Position numbers and translations under genes: made by a program. The notes under the pieces were generated by a model. The model made no database searches and was not told the DNA's origin. It worked only from the letters and a program-made list of their open reading frames with translations. Below, piece after piece: positions 27,685 to 35,781 of a stretch of DNA of 64,000 nt (the first letter of the stretch is position 1; each line of letters begins with the position of its first letter). The DNA is from Staphylococcus petrasii. GTDB taxonomy: Bacteria > Bacillota > Bacilli > Staphylococcales > Staphylococcaceae. Where the stretch lies: the NCBI RefSeq assembly GCF_002902565.1, contig NZ_PPRC01000013.1:1-64000 (forward strand), read 5' to 3'.

Positions 27685-30140
27685 TGGAAGAAAAAGTACT
27701 TTCAAACCTTCAACAATCTTTAAATAAAGGATTTATAGATAAAAATATCACACATGAAGGAAATATGAATCCTAAATTACTTAATAATAGTAAAAATCAA
27801 AATATACTTTCATCAATAATTAGTGAATTAGATAAATGTATTAGTTTTTATATATCTGTAGCTTTTATTACAGAAAGTGGTTTAGCTAGTTTAAAAGCTG
27901 TATTGAGTGACTTAAACGATCGAGGAGTAAAAGGCAGAATTATTACTTCTAATTATTTAGGATTTAACACGCCTAAAATGTATAAAGAATTACTGAAACT
28001 TGAAAATGTAGAGGTACGTTTAACTGATATATCAGGGTTCCACGCTAAGGGATATATTTTTGAGCATGAAAACTACTCTTCAATGATTATCGGAAGTTCA
28101 AATTTAACTTCAACAGCATTAAAAATTAATTATGAACATAATGTTATGTTATCTACTCATAAAAATGGTGATTTGATTTATAATGTAAAAAATCAATTTG
28201 AGGATCTTTGGGAAAATAGCGTTCCATTGAATGTTGATTGGATAAAGGAATATGAAGAGAGTTTTGAATCAAAAATATATAGAGACTTTTTAGAATTAAA
28301 TAAAGAACATAATAAAAGACTTGAAAAGTTTACTAATTCAAATGAAATAAAACCAAATTTAATGCAAGAAGAAGCCTTAATGGGTTTAAAAAAACTTAGG
28401 GAAGCTGATGAACATAAAGGGTTAGTTATTTCAGCTACAGGAACAGGGAAAACGATATTATGTGCTTTAGATGTCAGAAACTATGCTCCCAAAAAGTTTT
28501 TATTTATAGTTCATAATGAAGGTATTTTGAAAAAAGCAAAGGAAGAATTTAAAAAGGTTTTACCACACGAAAATGAAGAAGATTTCGGCCTTTATACAGG
28601 AAATGAAAAAAATTCTAATGCAAAATACATTTTCGCAACTATTCAAACATTATCGAAAGAAGATAATTATAATTCATTCCGTAAAGATGAATTTGATTAC
28701 ATAGTATTTGATGAAGCACATAGAACAGCTGCAAGAACTTATCAAACCATATTTAATTATTTCACACCTGATTTTATGTTAGGAATGACAGCTACACCAG
28801 AAAGAACAGATGAAGGCAATATTTTTGAACTATTTGATAATAATGTAGCATATGAAATTAGGTTACCTAAGGCTCTAGAAAGTGATATATTATGTCCTTT
28901 CCATTATTTTGGAGTAACAGATTATGTACATAATGGTGTTGAAAAAAATGAGTTATCAGATTTAAAAGAATTAGTCGCGGAGGAAAGAATAGATCATATT
29001 ATCAATAAAACAAATTATTATGGTTATTCAGGCGAGGAGTTAAAAGGCTTAATTTTTGTGAGTAGAAAAGAAGAAGCCATAGAAATAGCTCAAAAATTAA
29101 CTTTAAGAGGTCTTCCAAGTAAATCTTTAATAGGCACAGATAGCCAAAATAAAAGATTAAAAATCATTGGAGAATTAGTGGACGGTTCCATTAATTATAT
29201 AGTAGTTGTTGATTTATTTAATGAAGGTATTGATATTCCAGAAGTTAATCAAATTGTTATGTTAAGAAGCACCCAATCTAGCATAATATTTATCCAACAA
29301 TTGGGTAGAGGACTTAGAAAAAGCTCTAATAAAGAATTTGTTACGATTATTGATTTTATAGGAAATTACAAAAATAACTATCTTATTCCAATTGCTCTTT
29401 CAGATAATCAATCGCAAAATAAAGATGATTATCGTAGATTTATGACTAATCCTAATCAATTAGAAGGAGTATCGACTATAAATTTTGAAGAAATTGCTAA
29501 AAAGAAAATCTATGAAGCGATTGATAAAGCAACACTAAATAGTATGCAGATCATTAAAGAAGCATTTAAAAAGGTAAAAGAAAGAATTGGTAAAACACCA
29601 ATGCTTATAGATTTTATTGAACAAAATTCTATAGATCCAAAAGTTATACTATCAAAAAATGAATTTGGAAATTATTATTTATTTTTAAGAAAATATGATT
29701 ATACTAATCAACAATTTAGTGAAGATGCAATTAAAAATTTAACATTCTTATCACGTGAAATTTTGCCAGGGCTAAAAAGATCAGATTACTTAGTATTAGA
29801 AAAAATAATTGAGGGAGATAAAACTTTTGACCAATTATGTGCTCAATTAGAATTTATTAATAAAGAAGATATCAATACTTCTTTAAAAATTTTGTCACTA
29901 AGTTACTTTGGTAAAAATGAACAAGCAAGATATGGAAATCCAATAATAGAGTATAATAATATTATTTCTTTAAGTAAGACATTTAAAAGTTATCTTGGAA
30001 ATAAAGATTATCAAGATTATGTCGATGATATTATTGCAGTCGCAAAATATTATAATAATAAGTTTCAAGAAAGTGGAAATAATTTAATTTTATATAATCA
30101 ATATTCCAGATTAGATTTTCTCAAATTAGTAAATTGGTGA
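27684..30140 (+). CDS. PLD-nuclease/SF2-helicase, N-terminal 818 residues of a split DUF3427-type protein
   Basis: Residues 30-180 form a phospholipase D-type nuclease domain with a single HxK motif (His120, Lys122) and GSSN at 137-140. The helicase follows: Walker A ATGTGKT 251-257, DEAH 343-346, MTATP 368-372, and motif VI QQLGRGLR at 538-545. Residues 620-818 are the beginning of a DUF3427-like C-terminal region, ending NQYSRLDFLKLVNW. There an in-frame TGA stops it; the reading continues in the same frame for the missing end. Translation is coupled to the NUDIX gene. The likely role is cutting or remodelling nucleic acid; anti-phage defence is plausible but unproven. Confidence 0.85.
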   Translation: MEEKVLSNLQQSLNKGFIDKNITHEGNMNPKLLNNSKNQNILSSIISELDKCISFYISVAFITESGLASLKAVLSDLNDRGVKGRIITSNYLGFNTPKMYKELLKLENVEVRLTDISGFHAKGYIFEHENYSSMIIGSSNLTSTALKINYEHNVMLSTHKNGDLIYNVKNQFEDLWENSVPLNVDWIKEYEESFESKIYRDFLELNKEHNKRLEKFTNSNEIKPNLMQEEALMGLKKLREADEHKGLVISATGTGKTILCALDVRNYAPKKFLFIVHNEGILKKAKEEFKKVLPHENEEDFGLYTGNEKNSNAKYIFATIQTLSKEDNYNSFRKDEFDYIVFDEAHRTAARTYQTIFNYFTPDFMLGMTATPERTDEGNIFELFDNNVAYEIRLPKALESDILCPFHYFGVTDYVHNGVEKNELSDLKELVAEERIDHIINKTNYYGYSGEELKGLIFVSRKEEAIEIAQKLTLRGLPSKSLIGTDSQNKRLKIIGELVDGSINYIVVVDLFNEGIDIPEVNQIVMLRSTQSSIIFIQQLGRGLRKSSNKEFVTIIDFIGNYKNNYLIPIALSDNQSQNKDDYRRFMTNPNQLEGVSTINFEEIAKKKIYEAIDKATLNSMQIIKEAFKKVKERIGKTPMLIDFIEQNSIDPKVILSKNEFGNYYLFLRKYDYTNQQFSEDAIKNLTFLSREILPGLKRSDYLVLEKIIEGDKTFDQLCAQLEFINKEDINTSLKILSLSYFGKNEQARYGNPIIEYNNIISLSKTFKSYLGNKDYQDYVDDIIAVAKYYNNKFQESGNNLILYNQYSRLDFLKLVNW

Positions 30141-30155
30141 AATGATGAAAAAAAT

Positions 30156-30551
30156 ATGAGTAATAATATTTACGGATATAGAGTATTAGACAATTTTATT
30201 CCTGTATTTATAACTTATAAAAAGTCTGAAGATATTGATGATAATATTAAATATGAGGATCATTTTTTAAGTCAAGATGAATTAGCTTGGGTTTCAAGAG
30301 CTAATGCTTCATTAAAAAGTAATGAAATTCAAGATATAATACATCATAAAGAAAAGAATAAAAATATTTATATCTTTGTGAAGAAAAGCGACGCTGAAGG
30401 AACATTACACTATTATCTAGGAGAAGCAGAGTATATTGAAGGCACTGCTAAAGAAGAAAGTAGAAATATTGGCGATAGAGTAGTAACTATGAATTTGGCT
30501 ATGAAATCTTCAATAAGAGACGATATATATAGATATATTGTAGAAGAATAG
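30156..30551 (+). pseudogene. Detached C-terminal part of the DUF3427 helicase
   Basis: These 131 codons (MSNNIYGYRVLDNFIPVFITY..., DELAWVSRANASL, IYIFVKKSDAEGTLHYYLGEAEY) resemble the C-terminal section of DUF3427 helicases. They lie in the same frame as the helicase gene, separated only by TGA and five sense codons. Joined, the reading gives 955 residues, about the usual size of the family. There is no good ribosome site before the ATG at 30156, so the fragment is probably untranslated unless the TGA is read through. A C-to-T change of CGA to TGA is the simplest origin; a sequencing error is possible. Confidence 0.8.
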
Positions 30552-30568
30552 TTTTTTAACTAAAGATT

Positions 30569-30611
30569 AGCACTTTGATTTATTTAAAAGACATCAAAGT
30601 GCTTTTTTTAT
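30569..30611 (+). terminator. Terminator of the NUDIX-helicase unit
   Basis: AGCACTTTGAT and ATCAAAGTGCT flank a 13-base loop and are followed by seven T. It lies after the detached C-terminal part, as expected if both parts were one transcript. Confidence 0.9.
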
Positions 30612-30616
30612 TTTTT

Positions 30617-30774
30617 AAAATGGATGAGTGAAGCGTTGTTGGGCGACTCCTAGGGAAACAGTGACGTCAGAAGACCTTAGAATGACCCATAGATTTATCT
30701 ATGAGGTCATTCTGGCTGAGACGGCATCCCTGGAAAGTGCCACAACAAAAGTGAAGCGATAAATCCATTTAAAA
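30617..30774. repeat. Intergenic palindromic repeat, copy 5
   Basis: Bounded by TTTTAAAATGGAT and ATCCATTTAAAA. The core has the stem-loop ATGACC...GGTCAT around CATAGATTTATCTATG, the same class as copy 2 near fbp, with compensatory base changes between the two copies. Confidence 0.75.
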
Positions 30775-30855
30775 AATATATAAATTTCTCTCTTTAACTA
30801 AATACTATAAACATAAAAAAGTTTAGAAGGTTTTATTTTCAAAAAAATGAACTAT

Positions 30856-30873
30856 TTGTGAAAAGTATCACAA
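30856..30873 (+). promoter_or_regulatory. Rex-type operator
   Basis: TTGTGAAAAGTATCACAA has perfect TTGTGA/TCACAA arms with a six-base spacer, the form of the redox repressor Rex box. It is about 27 bases upstream of a possible -10 (TATTAT at 30901), just before the 63-residue gene. Binding is inferred. Confidence 0.65.
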
Positions 30874-30949
30874 AATGCTTTAAAAATTTTTAAAAGGGTG
30901 TATTATTAAGAATGTAAGGAATGAGTAATAATTAATGGGAGTGATACTA

Positions 30950-31141
30950 ATGAGAAAAGTAATTGAAGAAGTTATCTTTTCTGATGAAGGCAGTTATGAA
31001 ATTTATTTAAAAACTGGCGTTAATCAAGGAATGATCGGTGATATTAAAGATGGCTACTTAACAATCGATTCTATTCCATACATTGATGCCGAACGCCTTT
31101 ATTACTACGGACTCGAACGTAAATCATTAGTCACAAACTAA
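30950..31141 (+). CDS. Conserved small protein of unknown function
   Basis: A 63-residue soluble protein (MRKVIEEVIFSDEGSYEIYLKTGVNQ...). I do not recognise the family. It is acidic, with predicted strands and a tyrosine pair in ERLYYYG. GGGAGTGA precedes the ATG, its codon use is typical of the genome, and a Rex-like box and promoter lie upstream, so it is probably a real gene. A GC-rich hairpin at 31185-31213 and a bidirectional terminator follow. A link with redox or anaerobic growth is inference from the operator alone. Confidence 0.65.
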   Translation: MRKVIEEVIFSDEGSYEIYLKTGVNQGMIGDIKDGYLTIDSIPYIDAERLYYYGLERKSLVTN

Positions 31142-31250
31142 CACCAAAATTGAATGACCTCCTATACATTCATACAGACTATGCCCTCGGGTGAGCAAAC
31201 GGGGGCATAAACATAAATATACCCCTAATCATTCTGGAATAATGTGTTGA

Positions 31251-31283
31251 AAGCCCGTGTCTTACCAAGTGAGACACGGGCTT
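31251..31283. terminator. Bidirectional terminator between two small genes
   Basis: AAGCCCGTGTCT and AGACACGGGCTT form a perfect 12-base stem between convergent genes. Confidence 0.8.
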
Positions 31284-31298
31284 CTATTTTAAAACGAT

Positions 31299-31568
31299 TT
31301 AAAATTGTTCTTTGAAATTCTTCTTAACTTCATTATAATCGTACACTTGATTGTATAACTTGGCTTTAATGCCATCTTCACTTGCAAATGGCATTCTCAC
31401 ATTTGGAATACGATCAAGTCGTAAATTAAATTCTCTTTCTTGACGTGTACGTTGCTTCACTGACATGTCTAACCATTCTTCTTCTGTAAATAATTCTTCA
31501 AAGCGGAATGAAAAACTTGTTCTACTTTTTTCAGCACGTAACGATTGAATACGTTCTTCAAAATTCAT
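31299..31568 (-). CDS. Small charged protein of unknown function (possibly DUF1413-like)
   Basis: An 89-residue hydrophilic protein beginning MNFEERIQSLRAEKSRTSFSF and containing RFEELFTEEEWLDM, followed by an Arg-rich stretch. The opening resembles small staphylococcal DUF1413 proteins, but I recall that family only loosely. AGGAGG lies before the ATG and a strong terminator follows, so it is probably a true monocistronic gene. The mix of acidic and basic residues is consistent with a nucleic-acid or protein-binding role, which is speculation. Confidence 0.6.
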   Translation of the reverse strand: MNFEERIQSLRAEKSRTSFSFRFEELFTEEEWLDMSVKQRTRQEREFNLRLDRIPNVRMPFASEDGIKAKLYNQVYDYNEVKKNFKEQF

Positions 31569-31753
31569 GGAATTTCCTCCTATCTATATGCCCAATACTT
31601 TGCCACATATTAACTTTATTACGTTTTTATGTTTTTTACAATTACTCGCGTGATTTTCTCTGAGAATTTTCAAAAATAATGGTATAAGTGGGTTTAGGAT
31701 TTAAAAATTTAGGAAAGGTAATCAATGAAACTAGAAAAAAGGGTGACGTAAAC

Positions 31754-32449
31754 ATGACAGAATTAAAAGAACGTGTGGCAATTGTGACAGGTGCGAGCAG
31801 TGGGATTGGCGCAACTATCGCTAAAACACTTGCGAAAGAAGGCGTAAAAGTCGTATTAGCTGGACGTAGTGATGAGAAACTACAAGAAGTGGCTAAAGAT
31901 ATGAACGAAGGCGACTTCCTAATCACACCAACGAATGTGAAATTTAAAGATGAAGTAGACGCTTTAGTGGAAAATGCGATCGCAAAATTCGGCAAAGTAG
32001 ATTTCTACGTGAACTGTGCCGGCATCAATACTTCAGCGCGTATTACGAAATATGATTTAGACGAATGGGAAGCGATGATTGATACAAATATCAAAGGTTT
32101 ATTATATGGCGTGCATGCCGTATTACCTAAATTCGAAGAACAAGGTTCAGGACATCTTGTGAACTTAGCTTCAGTTTCAGCCACTGAAGTGTCTAAAGAA
32201 AGCACATTATATAGTGCGACTAAGTCAGCTGCATTAATGATATTTAATGGTTTAGAGAAAGAGCTTGCACGTACAGGTATCAAAACGACAAGTATTCATC
32301 CTGGCATGGTAGCAACGCCTATGACAGAGAATACGGACTTTGGTGGACGTAAGAAACTTGATCCTGAAAACATTGCAGACGCTGTGGTTTATGCTTTAAC
32401 ACAGCCTGACCATGTGAACGTGAACGAAATTACCGTACGACCTGTTTAA
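31754..32449 (+). CDS. Short-chain dehydrogenase/reductase (SDR)
   Basis: A 231-residue classical SDR. The NAD(P) motif TGASSGIG is near residue 12, the stabilising NCAG in the middle, and the catalytic serine (NLASVS) followed by Tyr-x-x-x-Lys (YSATK). The C-terminal HPGMVATPMT is typical of broad-specificity ketoreductases. The start at 31754 is chosen because GGGTGACG lies just upstream; the frame stays open for 22 more codons before it. The substrate is unknown. It is monocistronic, flanked by a repeat and a terminator. Confidence 0.88.
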   Translation: MTELKERVAIVTGASSGIGATIAKTLAKEGVKVVLAGRSDEKLQEVAKDMNEGDFLITPTNVKFKDEVDALVENAIAKFGKVDFYVNCAGINTSARITKYDLDEWEAMIDTNIKGLLYGVHAVLPKFEEQGSGHLVNLASVSATEVSKESTLYSATKSAALMIFNGLEKELARTGIKTTSIHPGMVATPMTENTDFGGRKKLDPENIADAVVYALTQPDHVNVNEITVRPV

Positions 32450-32466
32450 TATAATACGATGTGAAG

Positions 32467-32580
32467 AGGGGAGCGGAATAGAAATTAGAATAATTTCGTC
32501 TTTTCACCCTGACAAGGATGACTAGATTTGAAAAAAGCTTAATTTAAATGCAATTTCAAATCAGTCAACTACTGCCATCG
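32467..32580. repeat. GTGGGACAGAAAT-type repeat, diverged second copy
   Basis: Reads GGGAGCGGAATAGAAAT..., ATTTCGTC, then ACAAGGATGACTAGATTTG and TCAGTCAACTACTGCCA, a diverged copy of 18798-18908 in the same orientation. Confidence 0.65.
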
Positions 32581-32589
32581 TGTAAATTT

Positions 32590-32626
32590 GACTGAGACAT
32601 TTGATAGTTGTCTTAGTCTTTTTTTA
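32590..32626 (+). terminator. Terminator of the SDR gene
   Basis: GACTGAGACA and TGTCTTAGTC flank a nine-base loop and are followed by TTTTTTT. The repeat lies between the stop codon and the terminator. Confidence 0.88.
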
Positions 32627-32744
32627 TGTACTGAAGGTAATGTGTTGAAATGATACACTCAAAGTTAAGAAGAGTAATACAAATGTATGCAAATTCATTT
32701 TAATATATAATTATTTTATATTACTTAAATAAGGATGGGGTATT

Positions 32745-34067
32745 ATGTCTAAGAAAGCTTTTGTTTCTTATGCAAGAACAAATGATGAACATATGCGAAG
32801 AATAGTAGAAATAAGCACATTATTAATGAAAGATCATGGCATAGAAGTTCTATTAGATGTGTGGGATTGTAAAGAGGGCGATGATTTACATTACTATATG
32901 GAACGGATGGTTAATGATGATTCTGTTGATTATGTATTAATTTTTAGTGATTCAAATTATTGTAATAAAGCTAATGGTAGAGAAGGAGGAGTAGGAACTG
33001 AAAGTACTATAATTACCTCACAAATATATGATAAACAAAATGATAGTAAATTTATACCAATCTTTTTTGAATTACTTGAGGAGGGTAAGCCTTCTTTACC
33101 CACTTTTTGTACCACGAGATATGCGATAGATATGACAAACGAAGATTTAGATATTGAAAAGGCTGAAGAAATTGGCAGAAGAATAAATGATAAACCAAAA
33201 TTTGCAAAACCTAAATTAGGTAAAGTTCCAGATTATGATAATGAAGATTTCGATTTAAAAAAAGTATTTAAAAAACTCGAAAACTCAAAAGACTATAACG
33301 AAAGAAAAAATTTTGAAGAAGCTCTAAATACTATATATGACTTTTTAATTGACTTTGAAAAAGATGGAAATGAATATAACCAAGAAGAATTGCTTAAAAT
33401 GAAAACGATATTAGAATATTGGAAACAAATTATTGAATATGCAATAAGCAAGGAGAAATTTTATTTCAGGGAGTTGATTATTGAACATTATAATAAATGT
33501 TTAAAAGATGTAGAAAATGATTATAAAAATCCAATGATAAAAATATTTAATTATTTTTCATTTTTACTGTTAGTAAAGGAATTATTAACTTATGATGATA
33601 GTGAATTTTTAAAGGACATTTTATTTCAAAAATATACATATTTAAGGAAAGAATATCATTTTAATATTTTGAGCTCATATCCTCATAATTTAGTTATAAG
33701 TTCCAATTATAATATAGAAAATTTGAAAAAACATTTATTAACACTTTATTTTGATGAAAAAGAGATTCCAAAAATTGAAGAAACTGATGTTATTCTGTAT
33801 ACTGCAAGCTTATTTATTATTCCTGGAAGTAATATGTATAATGTTTGGCATGGTAGTTTATTATATGAAAAGTGGCCTATTAAATTAATGGATAGAAACA
33901 ATACTCTTGTAAATAGATTTAAAAATAAAGAAATTTTTGAAAGATATTCTTTTCTATTTGATGGTTCAAAAGATAGTTTAATAGATAAAATTGAACATAA
34001 TAATTCTTTGGATAATCTTCCTACAATACTTAATTTAGTAAATAAAAATGAACTTTGTAGCTATTAA
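32745..34067 (+). CDS. SEFIR/TIR-domain protein, candidate anti-phage effector
   Basis: A 440-residue protein whose first 140 residues form a SEFIR (TIR-like) domain: KKAFVSYART at the start, LDVWDCKEGDDL as box 2, and GGVGTESTIITSQIY with Glu86 where TIR NADases carry the catalytic glutamate. Residues 150-440 are helical, very AT-rich in codons, and match no family I know; they may be the sensor. Stand-alone SEFIR proteins are a known bacterial phage-defence type that depletes NAD+. No membrane segment is seen. Low GC and core neighbours on both sides suggest acquisition by transfer. Confidence 0.83.
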   Translation: MSKKAFVSYARTNDEHMRRIVEISTLLMKDHGIEVLLDVWDCKEGDDLHYYMERMVNDDSVDYVLIFSDSNYCNKANGREGGVGTESTIITSQIYDKQNDSKFIPIFFELLEEGKPSLPTFCTTRYAIDMTNEDLDIEKAEEIGRRINDKPKFAKPKLGKVPDYDNEDFDLKKVFKKLENSKDYNERKNFEEALNTIYDFLIDFEKDGNEYNQEELLKMKTILEYWKQIIEYAISKEKFYFRELIIEHYNKCLKDVENDYKNPMIKIFNYFSFLLLVKELLTYDDSEFLKDILFQKYTYLRKEYHFNILSSYPHNLVISSNYNIENLKKHLLTLYFDEKEIPKIEETDVILYTASLFIIPGSNMYNVWHGSLLYEKWPIKLMDRNNTLVNRFKNKEIFERYSFLFDGSKDSLIDKIEHNNSLDNLPTILNLVNKNELCSY

Positions 34068-34115
34068 TTCAAAATAAGAAAGTTGAAGTTCATTTTTAAA
34101 GAAGGAGTGGCTGAG

Positions 34116-35348
34116 ATGGAACAACGTCTTTATGAGTTATTGGATTTATTGGTGCGATTTAATACGGAGAGTCCGCCGGGGCGTAATACGGATCCGTTGC
34201 AGGATGAGATTGAGCAGTTGTTTCGTGATTTAGGTTTCGAGATTCAGCGTGAGCGTCTGTATGATAATGATAGTGTGATTGTGGCGACGTTGAAGGGTGA
34301 GGATCCTGAGGCGCCGAAATTAATCTTGAATGGTCATGTGGATGTGGCGTCTGTGGAGGATGACTCGAATTGGGAGTATCCGCCGTTTCAACTTACTGAG
34401 CACCAAGGTTGGTTATATGGCCGTGGTGTGAGTGATATGAAGGGCGGTATGGCATCGTTATTCTATGTTCTTGAAAAGTTGCATCAAGAAGGTCGCCAGC
34501 CTAAAGGTGATATTATTGTGCAATCGGTTGTAGGTGAAGAGGTCGGTGAAGCGGGTACGAAATTGGCATGTGAAATAGGACCTAAAGCCGATTTAGCGTT
34601 GGTGTTAGATACGAGCGAGAATATGGCGCTAGGACAAGGTGGTGTGATTACCGGTTGGATTACGGTTAAAAGTAAGAATACCATTCACGATGGTGCACGT
34701 AGTCAAACGATTCATGCAGGCGGTGGATTATTTGGTGCGAGTGCGATTGAAAAGATGACGAAGATTATTCAAGCGTTAAATGAATTAGAACAGCATTGGG
34801 CGGTCATGAAACACAGTCCCGGTATGCCACCAGGTGCAAATACGATTAACCCTGCCGTCATTGAAGGGGGACGTCATCCAGCGTTTATAGCGGACGAATG
34901 TCGTTTATGGATTACGGTGCATTACTTACCGAATGAAAGCTATGAAGAGGTTGTCGCTGAAATTGAAGATTACTTAAACCGTGTAGCAGAAGCGGATATT
35001 TGGCTTCGCGAGAACCCATTACAATTTGAATGGGGCGGTGAATCTATGATTGAAGATAAAGGCGAAATCTTCCCAAGCTTTACAATTCCTTTAGACCATC
35101 CTGGATTTAAACAATTACAAGAGGCGCATCGTGATGTTCATAGCAGTGACATGCAACATGGTATGAGCACAACAGTAACAGATGGTGGCTGGACAGCCCA
35201 TTTTGGTATACCGACGATACTGTATGGCCCAGGAAGTCTAGAAGAAGCCCATAGCATAGATGAAAAAATAGAAGCTGATGAATTAAGCACCTATAGCAAC
35301 GTACTCTACACATTCCTCAACCATTGGTACGACCATCCAGAAAAATAA
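34116..35348 (+). CDS. M20-family peptidase/deacylase (ArgE/DapE type)
   Basis: A 410-residue zinc hydrolase. Metal and catalytic residues are clear: GHVDV (His74, Asp76), GRGVSDMKGG (Asp107), GEEVGE (Glu141/Glu142), and a C-terminal histidine in GSLEEAHSIDE. Whether it acts on acetylornithine, succinyl-diaminopimelate or a peptide is undecided. The start at 34116 has GAAGGAG eight bases upstream. The first 65 codons are rich in G-ending codons (CCG, CAG, GAG, TTG, ACG) while the last 20 are C-ending, an odd gradient. It follows the SEFIR gene by 48 bases without a terminator. Confidence 0.88.
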   Translation: MEQRLYELLDLLVRFNTESPPGRNTDPLQDEIEQLFRDLGFEIQRERLYDNDSVIVATLKGEDPEAPKLILNGHVDVASVEDDSNWEYPPFQLTEHQGWLYGRGVSDMKGGMASLFYVLEKLHQEGRQPKGDIIVQSVVGEEVGEAGTKLACEIGPKADLALVLDTSENMALGQGGVITGWITVKSKNTIHDGARSQTIHAGGGLFGASAIEKMTKIIQALNELEQHWAVMKHSPGMPPGANTINPAVIEGGRHPAFIADECRLWITVHYLPNESYEEVVAEIEDYLNRVAEADIWLRENPLQFEWGGESMIEDKGEIFPSFTIPLDHPGFKQLQEAHRDVHSSDMQHGMSTTVTDGGWTAHFGIPTILYGPGSLEEAHSIDEKIEADELSTYSNVLYTFLNHWYDHPEK

Positions 35349-35502
35349 GTAACAAGTCGCGGTTGGGAGTATATTAAGAAGATATAGTTATCGATGAAAG
35401 TATGTATTCGTACACATATAAGTAGTTCTAAGATGAACTACGAATGATATTGAATGGTTCTTGATAATTTTATAAATATATTGCTTAGTACTTTTTTAAA
35501 AA

Positions 35503-35700
35503 GTTCTAAGATAGATTACGAAGTGTAGTTGTGGAGACTCCTATGTTGATTATTAATGAACATAAGTGTTAAGCATTTATGTAAAAAACTCTAAAGATGA
35601 ACTACGAATGACGTTGTGTGACGCCTGAGGGAGCAGGATGAGTGTCGAGACCGTGGCTCGACCCAGCCCCCTAGGCAAGCATCACAACAGAATGAGTAGT
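35503..35700. repeat. Intergenic palindromic repeat, copies 6 and 7 (partial and full)
   Basis: 35503-35552 is a broken end of the family (GTTCTAAGATAGATTACG, then AGTGTAGTTGTGGAGACTCC). 35588-35700 is a fuller copy with the GAGGGAGCAGGATGAGTGTC core and the CAGCCCCCTAGGCAAGC block. Together with plain AT-rich DNA they fill the gap between the M20 gene and ppk. Confidence 0.7.
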
Positions 35701-35731
35701 AGCTAATGGTAGAAGAACTATAAAGATAAAT

Positions 35732-35768
35732 GAAAAAGGCAATGGCCCGATTAAGGACCATTGCCTTT
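35732..35768 (-). terminator. Terminator of the ppx-ppk operon
   Basis: AAAGGCAATGG and CCATTGCCTTT form a stem extended by TCC/GGG, with TTTTTC on the minus strand after it. Confidence 0.85.
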
Positions 35769-35781
35769 AATAGTGCGAAGA

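Noticed and set aside
31672-31686. CodY box before the SDR at 31.8 kb
   Set aside because: Only about 11 of 15 positions match, not better than chance in AT-rich DNA.
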